Assembly: GCF_002283365.1 (NCBI RefSeq)
Contig: NZ_MQWD01000001.1
Coordinates: forward strand, 3,421,951-3,485,950
Direction of reading: 5' to 3'
Length of the DNA stretch: 64,000 nt
From: Rubrivirga marina
Lineage (GTDB): Bacteria; Bacteroidota; Rhodothermia; Rhodothermales; Rubricoccaceae
Of the stretch, positions 7,320 to 15,148 are shown piece by piece (position 1 is the first letter of the stretch; each line of letters starts with the position of its first letter). The notes beneath the pieces were generated by a model. It searched no databases and was not told the origin of the DNA. It saw only the letters and a list, made by a program, of their open reading frames with translations. Made by a program: the position numbers and the translations under genes.

Positions 7320-8495
7320 CTACCCGAACGCGTCGACCAGGCGCTCGCAGGCCTCCTCCAGAACGGGGCGCTCCTTTGCGTAGCAGAACCGGAGGTGCCC
7401 GTCGCCGTCGGCCGGGTCCGCGAAGAACGACGGGCCCGGCACGCAGGCGACGCCGGCCGTCTCGATGAGGGTCGTCGTCGCGGCCCGGGCGTCCTCGAAG
7501 CCGGGCTGGCCGAGCCGCTCGCCGAGGCCGGCGAGGACGTAGTAGGCACCCTCGGGCGGGTCGGCCTCGAAGCCGCACGCGCGGAGGGCGTCGACCATCA
7601 GCGTCCGCTTGACCGTGTAGTCGGCGAGCATCTGCTCGTAGTAATCGTCGGGCAGCGGGAGCGCGGCGGCGAGCCCGTGCTGGAGCGGCGCCGGCGCGCA
7701 GATCGTCGTGAGGTCGTTGACGAGCCCGATCTTCTCGGCGACGGCCACCGGGGCGACGGCGTACCCGAGCCGCCAGCCGGTCATGTTGAACGTCTTGGAG
7801 AAGCCCGAGAGCGTGACGGTCCGCTCGTACGCGCCGTCGAGGGACGCGGGCGAGAGGTGGCGGCGGCCGTCGTAGACCATGTGCTCGTAGATCTCGTCGG
7901 TGAGCACCCAGAGGTCGTGCCGCTCCGCCTCGGCGTAAAGGGCGCGGAGCTCGCCCTCGTCCCACACCTTCCCCGACGGGTTGGCCGGCGTGCACACGAG
8001 GACGGCCTTCGTGCGGCCGGTGATCGCCGCCGCCAGTCGGTCGGCCTCGAACCGCCAGCGGCCCCCGGTCTTCGCGAGCGGGACGGCGACCGGCTCGACC
8101 CCCTGCAGCCGGAGGATCCCGGCGTGGTAGCCGTAGAACGGCTCGAACAGCACGACCTCGTCGCCCGGCTCGAAGAGGGTGAGGACCGTCGCCAGGAACG
8201 CGCCCGTCGACCCCGTCGACACGACGACCGACTCCGGCCCCTCCACCGGGATCCCGTTGAATGACCGGGCCTTCTCGGCGACCGCCTCGCGGAGGTCACT
8301 CGTCCCGTTGTAGGCCGTGTAGATCTGCGACCCGTGCTGGAGCGCCTCGACGGTCGCCTCGACGATGGGCGCGGGAGTGGCGAGGTCGCAGATCCCCTGC
8401 CCCAGGTTGATCCCGCCGACGCGGTTGACCTCGAAGGTCACGGCCCGGATGTCGGACTGGCGGAGGGCGTCGGTGCGGGCGGCGAAGGGCTTCAT
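7320..8495 (-). CDS. Class I/II PLP-dependent aminotransferase
   Basis: Cytoplasmic aminotransferase of 391 residues, fold type I, with the aspartate/kynurenine/methionine aminotransferase pattern. Visible motifs: INLGQGICDLATP near the N-terminus, YTAYNGTSDLREAVAEKA, STGSTGAFLATVLTLFEPGDEV, the NPSGK loop, the TDEIYEHMVYDG segment carrying the PLP Asp/Tyr, and the PLP lysine in SGFSKTFNMTGWRLGY. The C-terminal Arg for the substrate carboxylate is in LRFCYAK. The ATG at 8495 starts the family's usual N-terminus. The exact amino acid is not determinable from sequence; methionine- or kynurenine-type transamination is most similar. A candidate promoter box lies 23 bases upstream and a perfect palindrome follows the stop. 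Confidence 0.85.
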   Translation of the reverse strand: MKPFAARTDALRQSDIRAVTFEVNRVGGINLGQGICDLATPAPIVEATVEALQHGSQIYTAYNGTSDLREAVAEKARSFNGIPVEGPESVVVSTGSTGAFLATVLTLFEPGDEVVLFEPFYGYHAGILRLQGVEPVAVPLAKTGGRWRFEADRLAAAITGRTKAVLVCTPANPSGKVWDEGELRALYAEAERHDLWVLTDEIYEHMVYDGRRHLSPASLDGAYERTVTLSGFSKTFNMTGWRLGYAVAPVAVAEKIGLVNDLTTICAPAPLQHGLAAALPLPDDYYEQMLADYTVKRTLMVDALRACGFEADPPEGAYYVLAGLGERLGQPGFEDARAATTTLIETAGVACVPGPSFFADPADGDGHLRFCYAKERPVLEEACERLVDAFG

Positions 8496-8517
8496 GCGGC
8501 GTGCGGAGAGGGGGCGA

Positions 8518-8525
8518 CCAAGGTA
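8518..8525 (-). promoter_or_regulatory. Candidate -7 box TACCTTGG (minus strand)
   Basis: Read on the minus strand, TACCTTGG lies 23 bases before the ATG of the aminotransferase at 8495. Confidence 0.4.
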
Positions 8526-8548
8526 GGCCGGTCCGCCCGCGAGCCCGA

Positions 8549-8568
8549 CCGCCTCGGCGCCGAGGCGG
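8549..8568. repeat. GCCTCGG/CCGAGGC palindrome, 20 bp, in a divergent gap
   Basis: Perfect 20-bp palindrome CCGCCTCGGCGCCGAGGCGG. Unlike most copies it lies between two divergent genes (aminotransferase and DUF4139 protein), so here it cannot be a simple terminator for either. Confidence 0.75.
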
Positions 8569-8687
8569 GGGGACCCGCGCACCACGGAGCGGGCCGAGCA
8601 CGCCAATCGGGGCCGGGGCGTTACGATGCGCCAGTGAGCGACGGCTGAGGGCGTCGCGTGTCTTCTCTCCGAACGTCCCCGTCCCCC

Positions 8688-10118
8688 ATGCGTCTGCTCC
8701 TCCTCGCCACCGTCTTCGCCCTCGTGCCCGCCGCCGCCCAGTCGCCCACCGTCTCGACGCCCGAGAGCCGCGAGGCCGTCTCGCTGACCGTCTACAACGG
8801 CGGGTTCGCGGTCGTCCGCGAGGTCCGGCCGCTCGTGCTCCGGCGCGGCGTGCAGGCGCTCCGGTTCGAGGGCGTCCCGGCCCAGATCGACCCGACGAGC
8901 CTCTCGCTCGTCTCGCTCACGGCGCCGGGCTCGCTCTCCGTCCTCGAGCAGAACTACCAGTACAACCTGATCGGGACGAACTCGGTGCTCGACGCGGCCG
9001 TCGGGCAGCGCGTCCGGCTCGTTCGCCAGGTCGGCGAGCGGACGATCGTGGAGGAGGGCGTGCTCATCAGTCAGCCCGGCCAGGGCCGGATCATCGAGCT
9101 CGACGACGGCCGCGTGCTCGTCAACCCCGAGGGCACGATCGAGCTGCTGACGCGGCCGGAGGGGTTGCTGTCGCGCCCGTCGCTCCTGTGGCGGCTGGCG
9201 ACCGAGCGCGCGGGCGAGCACCGCGTCGAGGCCCGCTACCTCACGAACGGGATGACCTGGAAGGCCGACTACGTCGCCGTCGTCAACGAGGCCGAGACGC
9301 GGGTCGACGTGACCGGCTGGGTCACGCTCCAGAACAACTCGGGCGCGTCGTACCCCGAGGCCGCGCTCCAGCTTATCGCGGGCGACGTCCGGCGGGTCTC
9401 CCCGAACCGGCCGCAGCCGATGTACGACCAGGCCGTGGCCGAGGTCGCCATGGCACGCGCCGCGCCGGCCCCGCCGCAGCAGGAGGCGTTCTTCGAGTAC
9501 CACCTCTACACGTTCCCCGAGCCGACGACCATCGAGGAGCGCGAGACGAAGCAGCTCGAGCTCCTCTCCGCGGCCGACGTCGGCGTCGGGCGCCGGCTCA
9601 TCTTCGACGGGACGGGCCAGTACTTCCCGTTCTACCGCCCGCGTCGCCCCGGCGCCGTCGGCGACGAGATGAGCGCGGCCGTCGTCCTCGAACTCGAGAA
9701 CGCCGAGACGAACAACATGGGGATGCCGCTCCCGGCTGGCATCGTTCGCGTGTACAAGGCCGACAGCCGGGGCAACCTCCAGTTCCTCGGCGAGGACAGC
9801 ATCGACCACACCCCGCGCAACGAGACGGTCCGCCTCTACGTCGGCGACGCGTTCGACGTCGTCGGGACGCGGCGCGAGATCGAAAACCGGCGAATCAACG
9901 ACTACACGCGCGAGATCACCGTCGAAGTCGAGGTCCGCAACCGGAAGGAGACGGCGACCACCGTCGACGTCGTCGAGCGCGTGTTCTGGGGCGAGTGGAC
10001 GATCACAGATTCGACCCACGAGCACGAGCGCCTCGACGCGCGCACGGCCCAGTTCACCGTGACGCTCGGCCCGGACGAGACGGAAACCGTCCGCTACACG
10101 GCGCGGCTGCGTTCGTAA
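8688..10118 (+). CDS. Secreted DUF4139 domain protein
   Basis: Exported protein of 476 residues and unknown function. A signal peptide (MRLLLLATVFALVPAAAQ) is followed by a region on how a beta-sandwich domain begins: VSLTVYNGGFAVVREVRPLVL. The DUF4139 core contains LVNPEGTIELLTRPEGLLSRPSLLW (a strand-rich segment), EARYLTNGMTWKADYV, a feature of this family in which a de novo peptide stretch reads Y-x-x-x-x-x-W-x-x-x-Y, and ETKQLELLSA. The ATG at 8688 is chosen over an upstream GTG because it begins the signal peptide. Family members are usually annotated only by domain; a cell-surface role is inferred from export. Confidence 0.75.
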   Translation: MRLLLLATVFALVPAAAQSPTVSTPESREAVSLTVYNGGFAVVREVRPLVLRRGVQALRFEGVPAQIDPTSLSLVSLTAPGSLSVLEQNYQYNLIGTNSVLDAAVGQRVRLVRQVGERTIVEEGVLISQPGQGRIIELDDGRVLVNPEGTIELLTRPEGLLSRPSLLWRLATERAGEHRVEARYLTNGMTWKADYVAVVNEAETRVDVTGWVTLQNNSGASYPEAALQLIAGDVRRVSPNRPQPMYDQAVAEVAMARAAPAPPQQEAFFEYHLYTFPEPTTIEERETKQLELLSAADVGVGRRLIFDGTGQYFPFYRPRRPGAVGDEMSAAVVLELENAETNNMGMPLPAGIVRVYKADSRGNLQFLGEDSIDHTPRNETVRLYVGDAFDVVGTRREIENRRINDYTREITVEVEVRNRKETATTVDVVERVFWGEWTITDSTHEHERLDARTAQFTVTLGPDETETVRYTARLRS

Positions 10119-10161
10119 GGAATCGGGCATGAGGGATGAGGCATGTGGGGTTACCTACCCG

Positions 10162-11478
10162 ATGCCCCCCACCCGCCACAGTTCGATGACGCTAGCGCTC
10201 CTTCTGCTCACCACCCTGGCAGCCTGCGCCGACGCCCCCGAGGCGTCCCATTCCCCCTCCCCCGTCCCCCGTTCCTCCGACGGCCCCGCTGTCGTCACCG
10301 GCGCCCAGCGGCTGGTGAACGAGCGGTTCCGGCCGCTCGACGGGATGCGGGTCGGGCTCGTCACCAACCACACGGCGCGCGTCGACACGGCCGACGGCGG
10401 GCCGGGCCACCTCATCGACCGGCTCCACGAGGCGCCCAACGTGATCGTCGGCGCGCTCTTCGGCCCCGAGCACGGGATCCGCGGCGACGCCGAGGCGGGC
10501 GCGGGCGTCTCCGGCGGACGCGACGCGACGACCGGCGCGCCGGTCCACAGCCTCTACGGCGCCTCGAAGAAACCGACGCAGGCCCAGCTCCGAGGGCTCG
10601 ACGCGCTCGTGTTCGACATGCAGGACGTCGGGGCCCGGTTCTACACCTACATCTCGACGATGGGCTACGCCATGCAGGCCGCGGCCGAAGCCGGCATCCC
10701 CTTCGTCGTGCTCGACCGGCCCAACCCCATCGGCGACCGGGTCGAGGGCTTCGGGATGGAGCCCCGGCACGAGTCATTCGTCGGCCTCTACCCGGTCCCC
10801 GTGACGCACGGGCTGACCGTCGGGGAGCTGGCGCGGATGATCACAGGCGAGGGCTGGCTCGACGGGCTGGAAGGCCTCGACCTCCGCGTGGTCGAGATGG
10901 AAGCGTACCGGCGCGGGATGCCGTGGGAGGACACCGGCCTGCCGTGGATCCCCCCGTCGCCCAACGTGCCGGACGTCGAGACGGCCCGCGTCTATCCAGG
11001 AACGGCCTTCTTCGAGGGGACGACCGCCAGCGAGGGCCGCGGCACGCGGGTCCCGTTCACGCACGTCGGCGCGCCCTGGGTCGACGCCGACGCCCTCGCC
11101 CAGTCGCTCACCGAGGCGGGCCTCCCCGGCGTCCGGTTCGAGCCCGCAACGTTCACGCCGGTCGACCTGCCCGGCCAGGGGACGAACCCGAAGTGGGAGG
11201 GCCGCGCGATCAGCGGCGTCCGCCTCACCGTCACCGACCCCGCCGCGTTCCGGCCCGTCGCGACGGGCGTCTGGGTCGTCGCGGGCGTCTACGCGCAGGC
11301 CGAGGGCAACGACCGGCGCGACTACGTCAAGGCCGACTGGCTGGCCAAGCTGGCCGGCACCGATCGCCTCCGCCGGATGCTCACCGACGGCACGTCGCCC
11401 GACTCGATCGCGGCGGCCTGGGAGGCCGAGGCCGAGGCCTTTGCCGAGCGCGCCGAGCCCTACCGTCTCTACGAGTAG
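10162..11478 (+). CDS. namZ: DUF1343 lipoprotein, NamZ-like exo-beta-N-acetylmuramidase
   Basis: Predicted envelope-anchored enzyme that removes terminal MurNAc residues from peptidoglycan fragments, as shown for Bacillus and Tannerella NamZ in the literature. The lipobox LAAC ends the signal (MTLALLLLTTLAAC). The catalytic domain has the DUF1343 hallmarks: RVGLVTNHTARVDT, ALFGPEHGIRGDAEAGAGV, YGASKKPT, VFDMQDVGARFYTYISTMGYAM, VLDRPNPIGG-type DRPNPIGD, and PVTHGLTVGELARM. A start at 10162 gives a signal with positive charges (MPPTRHSS); 10186 is possible. About 438 residues, normal for the family. The window also holds other wall enzymes (LD-carboxypeptidase, PBP4, amidase), consistent with muropeptide turnover and recycling. 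Confidence 0.85.
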   Translation: MPPTRHSSMTLALLLLTTLAACADAPEASHSPSPVPRSSDGPAVVTGAQRLVNERFRPLDGMRVGLVTNHTARVDTADGGPGHLIDRLHEAPNVIVGALFGPEHGIRGDAEAGAGVSGGRDATTGAPVHSLYGASKKPTQAQLRGLDALVFDMQDVGARFYTYISTMGYAMQAAAEAGIPFVVLDRPNPIGDRVEGFGMEPRHESFVGLYPVPVTHGLTVGELARMITGEGWLDGLEGLDLRVVEMEAYRRGMPWEDTGLPWIPPSPNVPDVETARVYPGTAFFEGTTASEGRGTRVPFTHVGAPWVDADALAQSLTEAGLPGVRFEPATFTPVDLPGQGTNPKWEGRAISGVRLTVTDPAAFRPVATGVWVVAGVYAQAEGNDRRDYVKADWLAKLAGTDRLRRMLTDGTSPDSIAAAWEAEAEAFAERAEPYRLYE

Positions 11479-11481
11479 CCT

Positions 11482-11499
11482 CGCCTCGGCGCCGAGGCG
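11482..11499. repeat. GCCTCGG/CCGAGGC palindrome, 18 bp
   Basis: Perfect palindrome CGCCTCGGCGCCGAGGCG lying in the 28-base gap between two convergent genes, 3 bases after the NamZ-like stop and 7 before the stop of the opposing lipoprotein gene. The position suits a bidirectional terminator. Confidence 0.75.
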
Positions 11500-11506
11500 G
11501 ACGGAG

Positions 11507-12112
11507 TCAGCCGGCGAGGTCGATCCGCACCAGCCGATACGCGCCGCCGACCACGTCGAACGTGAGGACGGCGGCCGACTCGGTGACGGCCTCGTCCTCG
11601 GGCACGACGTCACCGTCGGCGCCGTAGCCGACGGTGACGGTCACGACCCGGCGCGGGCCGTCCCGTCGGAAGTCGCGGGCCGTGAGGTCGAGGACGCCGT
11701 CGCGGAACGGCCCCTCCTCGAACACACCAGGGTAGAGCGCGGCATCGAAGTCGTCGCGCGACAACGACGCGGAAAACGCCGTGAGCGCCGCGACGGCGTC
11801 CGGTCCGGACTGGACGGCGCGGCGGAAGTCGGGCCAGAACGTGCGGAAGTCGGGCCGGGCCGCCTGTGCCCGGCGAAGCGAGTCCTGCCGGAGGCTGTCC
11901 CGGCGGAGCGAGTCGGCCCGGAGGCTGTCGGGCCGGAGGCTCGGGTCGGCGAACAGGCCGGAGTCGGCGTAAACCGTATCGAGTGGGACCGGCCGGCTCG
12001 GCCCCGTGCGGAGTTCGGACTCAGGCGGGGCCTCCGTCACCTCGACGCCCTGGGGACGGTCGCCGCCGCAGGCGCTGACCACGAGGGCGAGGAGGAGCGC
12101 GCCACGGCGCAT
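11507..12112 (-). CDS. Lipoprotein with DSLR repeats
   Basis: Hypothetical lipoprotein of 201 residues. The signal MRRGALLLALVVSAC ends in a VSAC lipobox. Residues about 50-80 contain tandem five-residue repeats (PDSLRADSLRRDSLRQDSLRR), a charged, probably helical spacer. The C-terminal 120 residues (FRTFWPDFRRAVQSGPDAVAAL, then a strand-rich part ending VVGGAYRLVRIDLAG) look like a small compact domain of the kind found in Bacteroidota lipoproteins that test a physiological readout, but I cannot name a family. The gene begins two bases after the stop of the DUF3098 gene, so the two form an operon. Function unknown. Confidence 0.65.
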   Translation of the reverse strand: MRRGALLLALVVSACGGDRPQGVEVTEAPPESELRTGPSRPVPLDTVYADSGLFADPSLRPDSLRADSLRRDSLRQDSLRRAQAARPDFRTFWPDFRRAVQSGPDAVAALTAFSASLSRDDFDAALYPGVFEEGPFRDGVLDLTARDFRRDGPRRVVTVTVGYGADGDVVPEDEAVTESAAVLTFDVVGGAYRLVRIDLAG

Positions 12113-12114
12113 CG

Positions 12115-12429
12115 CTACACCGCCTCGGCGGGCGCCTCGGACGGCGGCGGGGCCGCGGGGTCGACGTCTTTCGGCACGCCCCACAGGACCGAAGCCGCCA
12201 CGCCCAGGTAGCCCCCCAGCAGGAGCAAGGGTGCGACGACGAGCGAGAGCGCGCTGTCGACCGGGTTCGGGTTCGTCGCGTTGTCGACCAGCATGATCAC
12301 GTAGCCGAGCACGATGAGCCCGACGGCGCCGAGGAGCAGCCGGTAGTTCTGCCGGTCGAACGGCATCGTCGTGACGCCCCGCGTGGTGGGCGAGGTCGAC
12401 GTGGAGCGGCGCGATTTGCGGGAGGCCAT
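12115..12429 (-). CDS. DUF3098 family membrane protein
   Basis: Inner-membrane protein of 104 residues with two helices: LLLGAVGLIVLGYVIMLV and ALSLVVAPLLLLGGYLGVAASVLW. The FDRQNYRLLLGAVGLIVLGY entry into the first helix is the DUF3098 pattern. In many Bacteroidota this gene sits beside ftsX in a cell-division cluster; here it heads a two-gene operon with a lipoprotein instead. The N-terminus is Arg/Ser/Thr-rich (MASRKSRRSTSTS) and probably cytoplasmic; the C-terminus is Pro/Ala/Glu-rich. A candidate promoter box TATCTTGC lies about 20 bases upstream on the same strand. Function unknown in the family. Confidence 0.75.
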   Translation of the reverse strand: MASRKSRRSTSTSPTTRGVTTMPFDRQNYRLLLGAVGLIVLGYVIMLVDNATNPNPVDSALSLVVAPLLLLGGYLGVAASVLWGVPKDVDPAAPPPSEAPAEAV

Positions 12430-12449
12430 GGGGTCGGGATCAGACAGCC

Positions 12450-12457
12450 GCAAGATA
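12450..12457 (-). promoter_or_regulatory. Candidate -7 box TATCTTGC (minus strand)
   Basis: Read on the minus strand, TATCTTGC is 20 bases before the ATG of the DUF3098 gene and fits TAnnTTTG with one mismatch. Confidence 0.4.
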
Positions 12458-12628
12458 ACGGCCGCCGTCCCCCGACCGTGCTCCCCGCCCTCCCGGCTCA
12501 GCGGACGTGTCCACCGGCTGGCAGCCTCTCCCCTCCGCCCGCCGATTCGGCGGACCTCCGGGCGGCAAACCAGCCGTTGAGCCTCCACGCCGGATCACCC
12601 GGTCTCTGCTCACCAGCGCCCTCCCCTC

Positions 12629-13117
12629 ATGCGCCGACTCCTCCCCCTCCTCGTCCTCCTGTCGCTGCCGCTCGCGGCCTCCGCCCAGAGCCACAGTGAC
12701 ATCGTCCAGGTCGCCTCGTCGAACAGCGACTTCGAGACGCTCGTCGCGGCCGTGCAGGCCGCCGGTCTCGTCGAGACGCTCCAGGGCGACGGCCCCTTCA
12801 CGGTCTTCGCGCCCACCGACGCTGCCTTCGCTCGCCTCGGGAGCGACACCATCGAAACGCTCCTCCAGCCCGAGAACCGCGCCCAGCTCACGGCCATCCT
12901 CACGTACCACGTCGTGCCTGGCCGCTACGCCGCCGCGGACATCGCGGACCTGGACGAGCTCGAAACCGTCAACGGCCAGTCGCTCTCCCTCGGCGTCCGC
13001 GTCGACGACGCCGCGCTGGTGGCGACCGACGTGCCAGCCTCGAACGGCATCATCCACGCCATCGACCGCGTGCTGATGCCGCGCGAGATGCCGGCGAGCT
13101 CGGCGTCGCACCACTGA
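12629..13117 (+). CDS. Secreted fasciclin (FAS1) domain protein
   Basis: Exported adhesion-type protein of 162 residues. Signal peptide MRRLLPLLVLLSLPLAASAQ, then one FAS1 domain with both conserved boxes: the H1-like GPFTVFAPTDAAFARL and the H2-like ILTYHVVPGRY, followed by NGIIHAIDRVLMP at the end of the domain. Single-domain FAS1 proteins of this size are common in Bacteroidota, Cyanobacteria and Alphaproteobacteria and are thought to act in cell-surface adhesion. It stands alone and diverges from the DUF3098 operon; a hairpin follows the stop. Ligand unknown. Confidence 0.9.
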   Translation: MRRLLPLLVLLSLPLAASAQSHSDIVQVASSNSDFETLVAAVQAAGLVETLQGDGPFTVFAPTDAAFARLGSDTIETLLQPENRAQLTAILTYHVVPGRYAAADIADLDELETVNGQSLSLGVRVDDAALVATDVPASNGIIHAIDRVLMPREMPASSASHH

Positions 13118-13140
13118 CGCCGGCCCGGCTCTGTCCATCG

Positions 13141-13168
13141 CGGGGCGTCTCCAAAAGGGGGCGCCCCG
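13141..13168. terminator. Hairpin between convergent genes
   Basis: Seven-base stem CGGGGCG/CGCCCCG with a 14-base loop containing AAAAGGGG, 23 bases after the fasciclin gene stop and 9 bases before the end of the opposing CrtC/AttH gene. No T-run. Confidence 0.5.
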
Positions 13169-13177
13169 TGTGGCGGG

Positions 13178-14332
13178 TCAGGGCGTGGGGCGGGCGCTGC
13201 CCTCGAGCCCGTCGGCGTACCCCGTCATCTCCAAGAAGCCGACGCCCTGGGCCGTTCCGGTCACGTCGACGGCGCCCTCCCAGTAGCGGATCGTCGCGTC
13301 GAGCTCCTGCGCCTCGAACGCCGCGACGACCTGCAGGTCGAGGCCCGCGCTCGGGACCCGGACGCGCCAGCGCGTCGGATACGTGCCCCCGGCCGGGCTC
13401 TCCCACGTCGCCAGCGGCTCCAGCACGAACTCTCCCGCGTCGAGGCGGGTCTTGGCGCCGTCAGGCGCGACGAGCGAGCCCTCCGAGAGCGGATCCTTCG
13501 TCCCGTCGGACTGGCGGAGCTGATAGAGCATGAGGTCCCGGCCGTCGTCGAGGTGGAGCGCGAACCAGTCCCACCCGACCTGATTGGGCCCGAGCGCCGA
13601 GGTCGACCACTCGCGGTCGAGCCATGTCAGGCCCTCGACCGGGACGGTCTCGCCGCTCGTGAGCGTGACCGTCCCCTCGGTCGCCATCCGCGTCTGGGCG
13701 TAGTAGTAGCTCGCGTTGCCCGGGCCGGCGCCCTTCTGGCTGAGCCCGCGGTCGCCCTGGAGCACGACCGGCTTGATCGGGCGGGCCACGAGGTCGAACG
13801 CGGCCCCGTCGGCCTCCCCGGTGATGCGGAGCGGGACGGCCCCGCCCGCCTCGGGGCTCGCCTGCACGAGGCGGACCGGCCCGAGGAAGGCCTCGACCGG
13901 TTCGGCCGTGGCGCCCGCCAGCCCGGCGCCGCCCCGCGCGAACCGCTCGGCGTCGTAGAACCGCTCGGCCCCGACGTCGCCGATCCCGACGTGGGCCATG
14001 TAGAGCTGGGTCGACGCCCACCCCGACGGCCGCGCCGAAGCGGACGAGTCGGGCGTGAGGGCCGAGCGGAAGACGGTGAACTGGATCCCGAACCGCCGGT
14101 CGGTCCCGTCCGTCGCGCGGACGTTGCCCGTCACGTACCACCACTCGGCCTTGAACGCCGGGTGCGGGCCGTGGTCCGCGGGGAAGACGAAGTCGCGGAC
14201 GGCGTCGGCGCGGGCGTACCCGGTCGTATCCCCCGACATCGCCTCGGCGACGGACACGCTCGCGCCGACCGGCTGGCGGTCGCTAGAGCAGGCGGCTAGC
14301 GCGAGGGCGAGGAGCAGAAGGAACGGTCGCAC
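13178..14332 (-). CDS. CrtC/AttH-type lipocalin-fold lipoprotein
   Basis: Lipoprotein of about 384 residues with the hydroxyneurosporene synthase (CrtC)/AttH domain. Visible hallmarks: DFVFPADHGPHPAFKAEWWY at the domain start, FGIQFTVFRSAL, then YYAQTRMATEG and LDREWSTSALGPNQVGWDW, and DDGRDLMLYQLR. CrtC hydrates carotenoids, but most homologues outside phototrophs are secreted proteins of unknown substrate, often linked to ABC exporters. The GTG at 14332 is chosen because it gives a compact lipoprotein signal (VRPFLLLLALALAAC); earlier in-frame starts add a 33-residue leader that would be unusual. No carotenoid genes are nearby, so carotenoid hydration is not implied. Confidence 0.8.
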   Translation of the reverse strand: MRPFLLLLALALAACSSDRQPVGASVSVAEAMSGDTTGYARADAVRDFVFPADHGPHPAFKAEWWYVTGNVRATDGTDRRFGIQFTVFRSALTPDSSASARPSGWASTQLYMAHVGIGDVGAERFYDAERFARGGAGLAGATAEPVEAFLGPVRLVQASPEAGGAVPLRITGEADGAAFDLVARPIKPVVLQGDRGLSQKGAGPGNASYYYAQTRMATEGTVTLTSGETVPVEGLTWLDREWSTSALGPNQVGWDWFALHLDDGRDLMLYQLRQSDGTKDPLSEGSLVAPDGAKTRLDAGEFVLEPLATWESPAGGTYPTRWRVRVPSAGLDLQVVAAFEAQELDATIRYWEGAVDVTGTAQGVGFLEMTGYADGLEGSARPTP

Positions 14333-14414
14333 CGGGAGATCAATCAGTTGGACGACCAGCACTCGGCGGCCCCGCGCGGGGATCCGAATCGGCGCCGCGA
14401 CACCCGGTGCGTAG

Positions 14415-14624
14415 CGACCCAGCCCGTTCATTACGGCCTACGAGACCGGCCCCGGCACGGGCGTCGTGTTCGTCGAGACCTCCAACGACATCGAGTTCAC
14501 GGACGGCCGGCGGTTTCGGATGGAGGAAGTCACCGTCCAGCGCTGTGAGGACGGGAAGGTCGTCCACGAGCGGTTCTACTACACGCCGCCGCCCGGCGCG
14601 CCGCCTGCGATCGGCGAGGAGTAG
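14415..14624 (+). pseudogene. C-terminal remnant of a SnoaL/NTF2-like gene
   Basis: The frame is open from a stop at 14412 to TAG at 14622 and reads TAYETGPGTGVVFVETSNDI, FTDGRRFRMEEVTVQRC and EDGKVVHERFYYTPPPG. This matches the last strands of SnoaL-like/NTF2-fold proteins (a strand, a DGR turn, then DGKI-x-x-x-R-x-Y). No ATG, GTG or TTG precedes the domain, and its first half is missing: the neighbouring bases are the start of the CrtC/AttH gene on the other strand. I read it as the 3' part of a broken gene whose front was deleted. A frame that is expressed from the internal ATG (40 residues) would not fold. Confidence 0.55.
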
Positions 14625-14710
14625 GCCGTCTGGACGCTGGAGGAGGCGGGGTCAAACCTGAGGGGGGGAGGCGACGTAGACTGCCGACCCTCACCCCGGC
14701 CCACGTCCCA

Positions 14711-15142
14711 ATGCGCTTCCTGCTCGTCCTCCTGTTCTTCGTGGTCGTCCTCGGCGTCCTCCTCGCCACGCAGGACGCGAACCTGACCAACGAGGTCCGC
14801 CTCGCGCTGCCGTTCGTCGACGCCGACTGGACCGGCCCGGTCCTCTGGATGATCGCCGGGTGGTTCGGGGCCGGCCTTCTGCTGGGGTACCTCTCCGCGC
14901 TCCCCGGCCGCCTCGGTGCCTCGATGCGGGCCCGGAAGATCGAGAAGGAGCTGGGCAAGACGTCGGCCGAGCGGACCAAGGCCGTCGGGCACCTCAACGA
15001 GGCCGACCCCGCGCCGCCCCCCCGCAGCCCCCGCCCGGCAGCCACCGAGGCCGACGAGATGCAGCGGCTGGCCGACGAGGTCGCCCGGCGCACGGAGTCC
15101 GTCAAGCGCGACAATCCGCCGCCCCCGCCGCAAACGGTGTAG
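14711..15142 (+). CDS. LapA-type (DUF1049) inner-membrane protein
   Basis: Inner-membrane protein of 143 residues with two helices (FLLVLLFFVVVLGVLLATQD and WMIAGWFGAGLLLGYLSALP) and the LapA_dom pattern of short segment NxxxVxLxLPF between them. In Proteobacteria, LapA helps LPS assembly and the control of LpxC; in this lineage the role is unproven. The C-terminal half is cytoplasmic, with an amphipathic charged helix (RARKIEKELGKTSAERTKAV), a Pro-rich linker and a second helix. It converges with the FG-GAP gene, 6 bases between stops. Monocistronic. Confidence 0.8.
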   Translation: MRFLLVLLFFVVVLGVLLATQDANLTNEVRLALPFVDADWTGPVLWMIAGWFGAGLLLGYLSALPGRLGASMRARKIEKELGKTSAERTKAVGHLNEADPAPPPRSPRPAATEADEMQRLADEVARRTESVKRDNPPPPPQTV

Positions 15143-15148
15143 CCCGCG

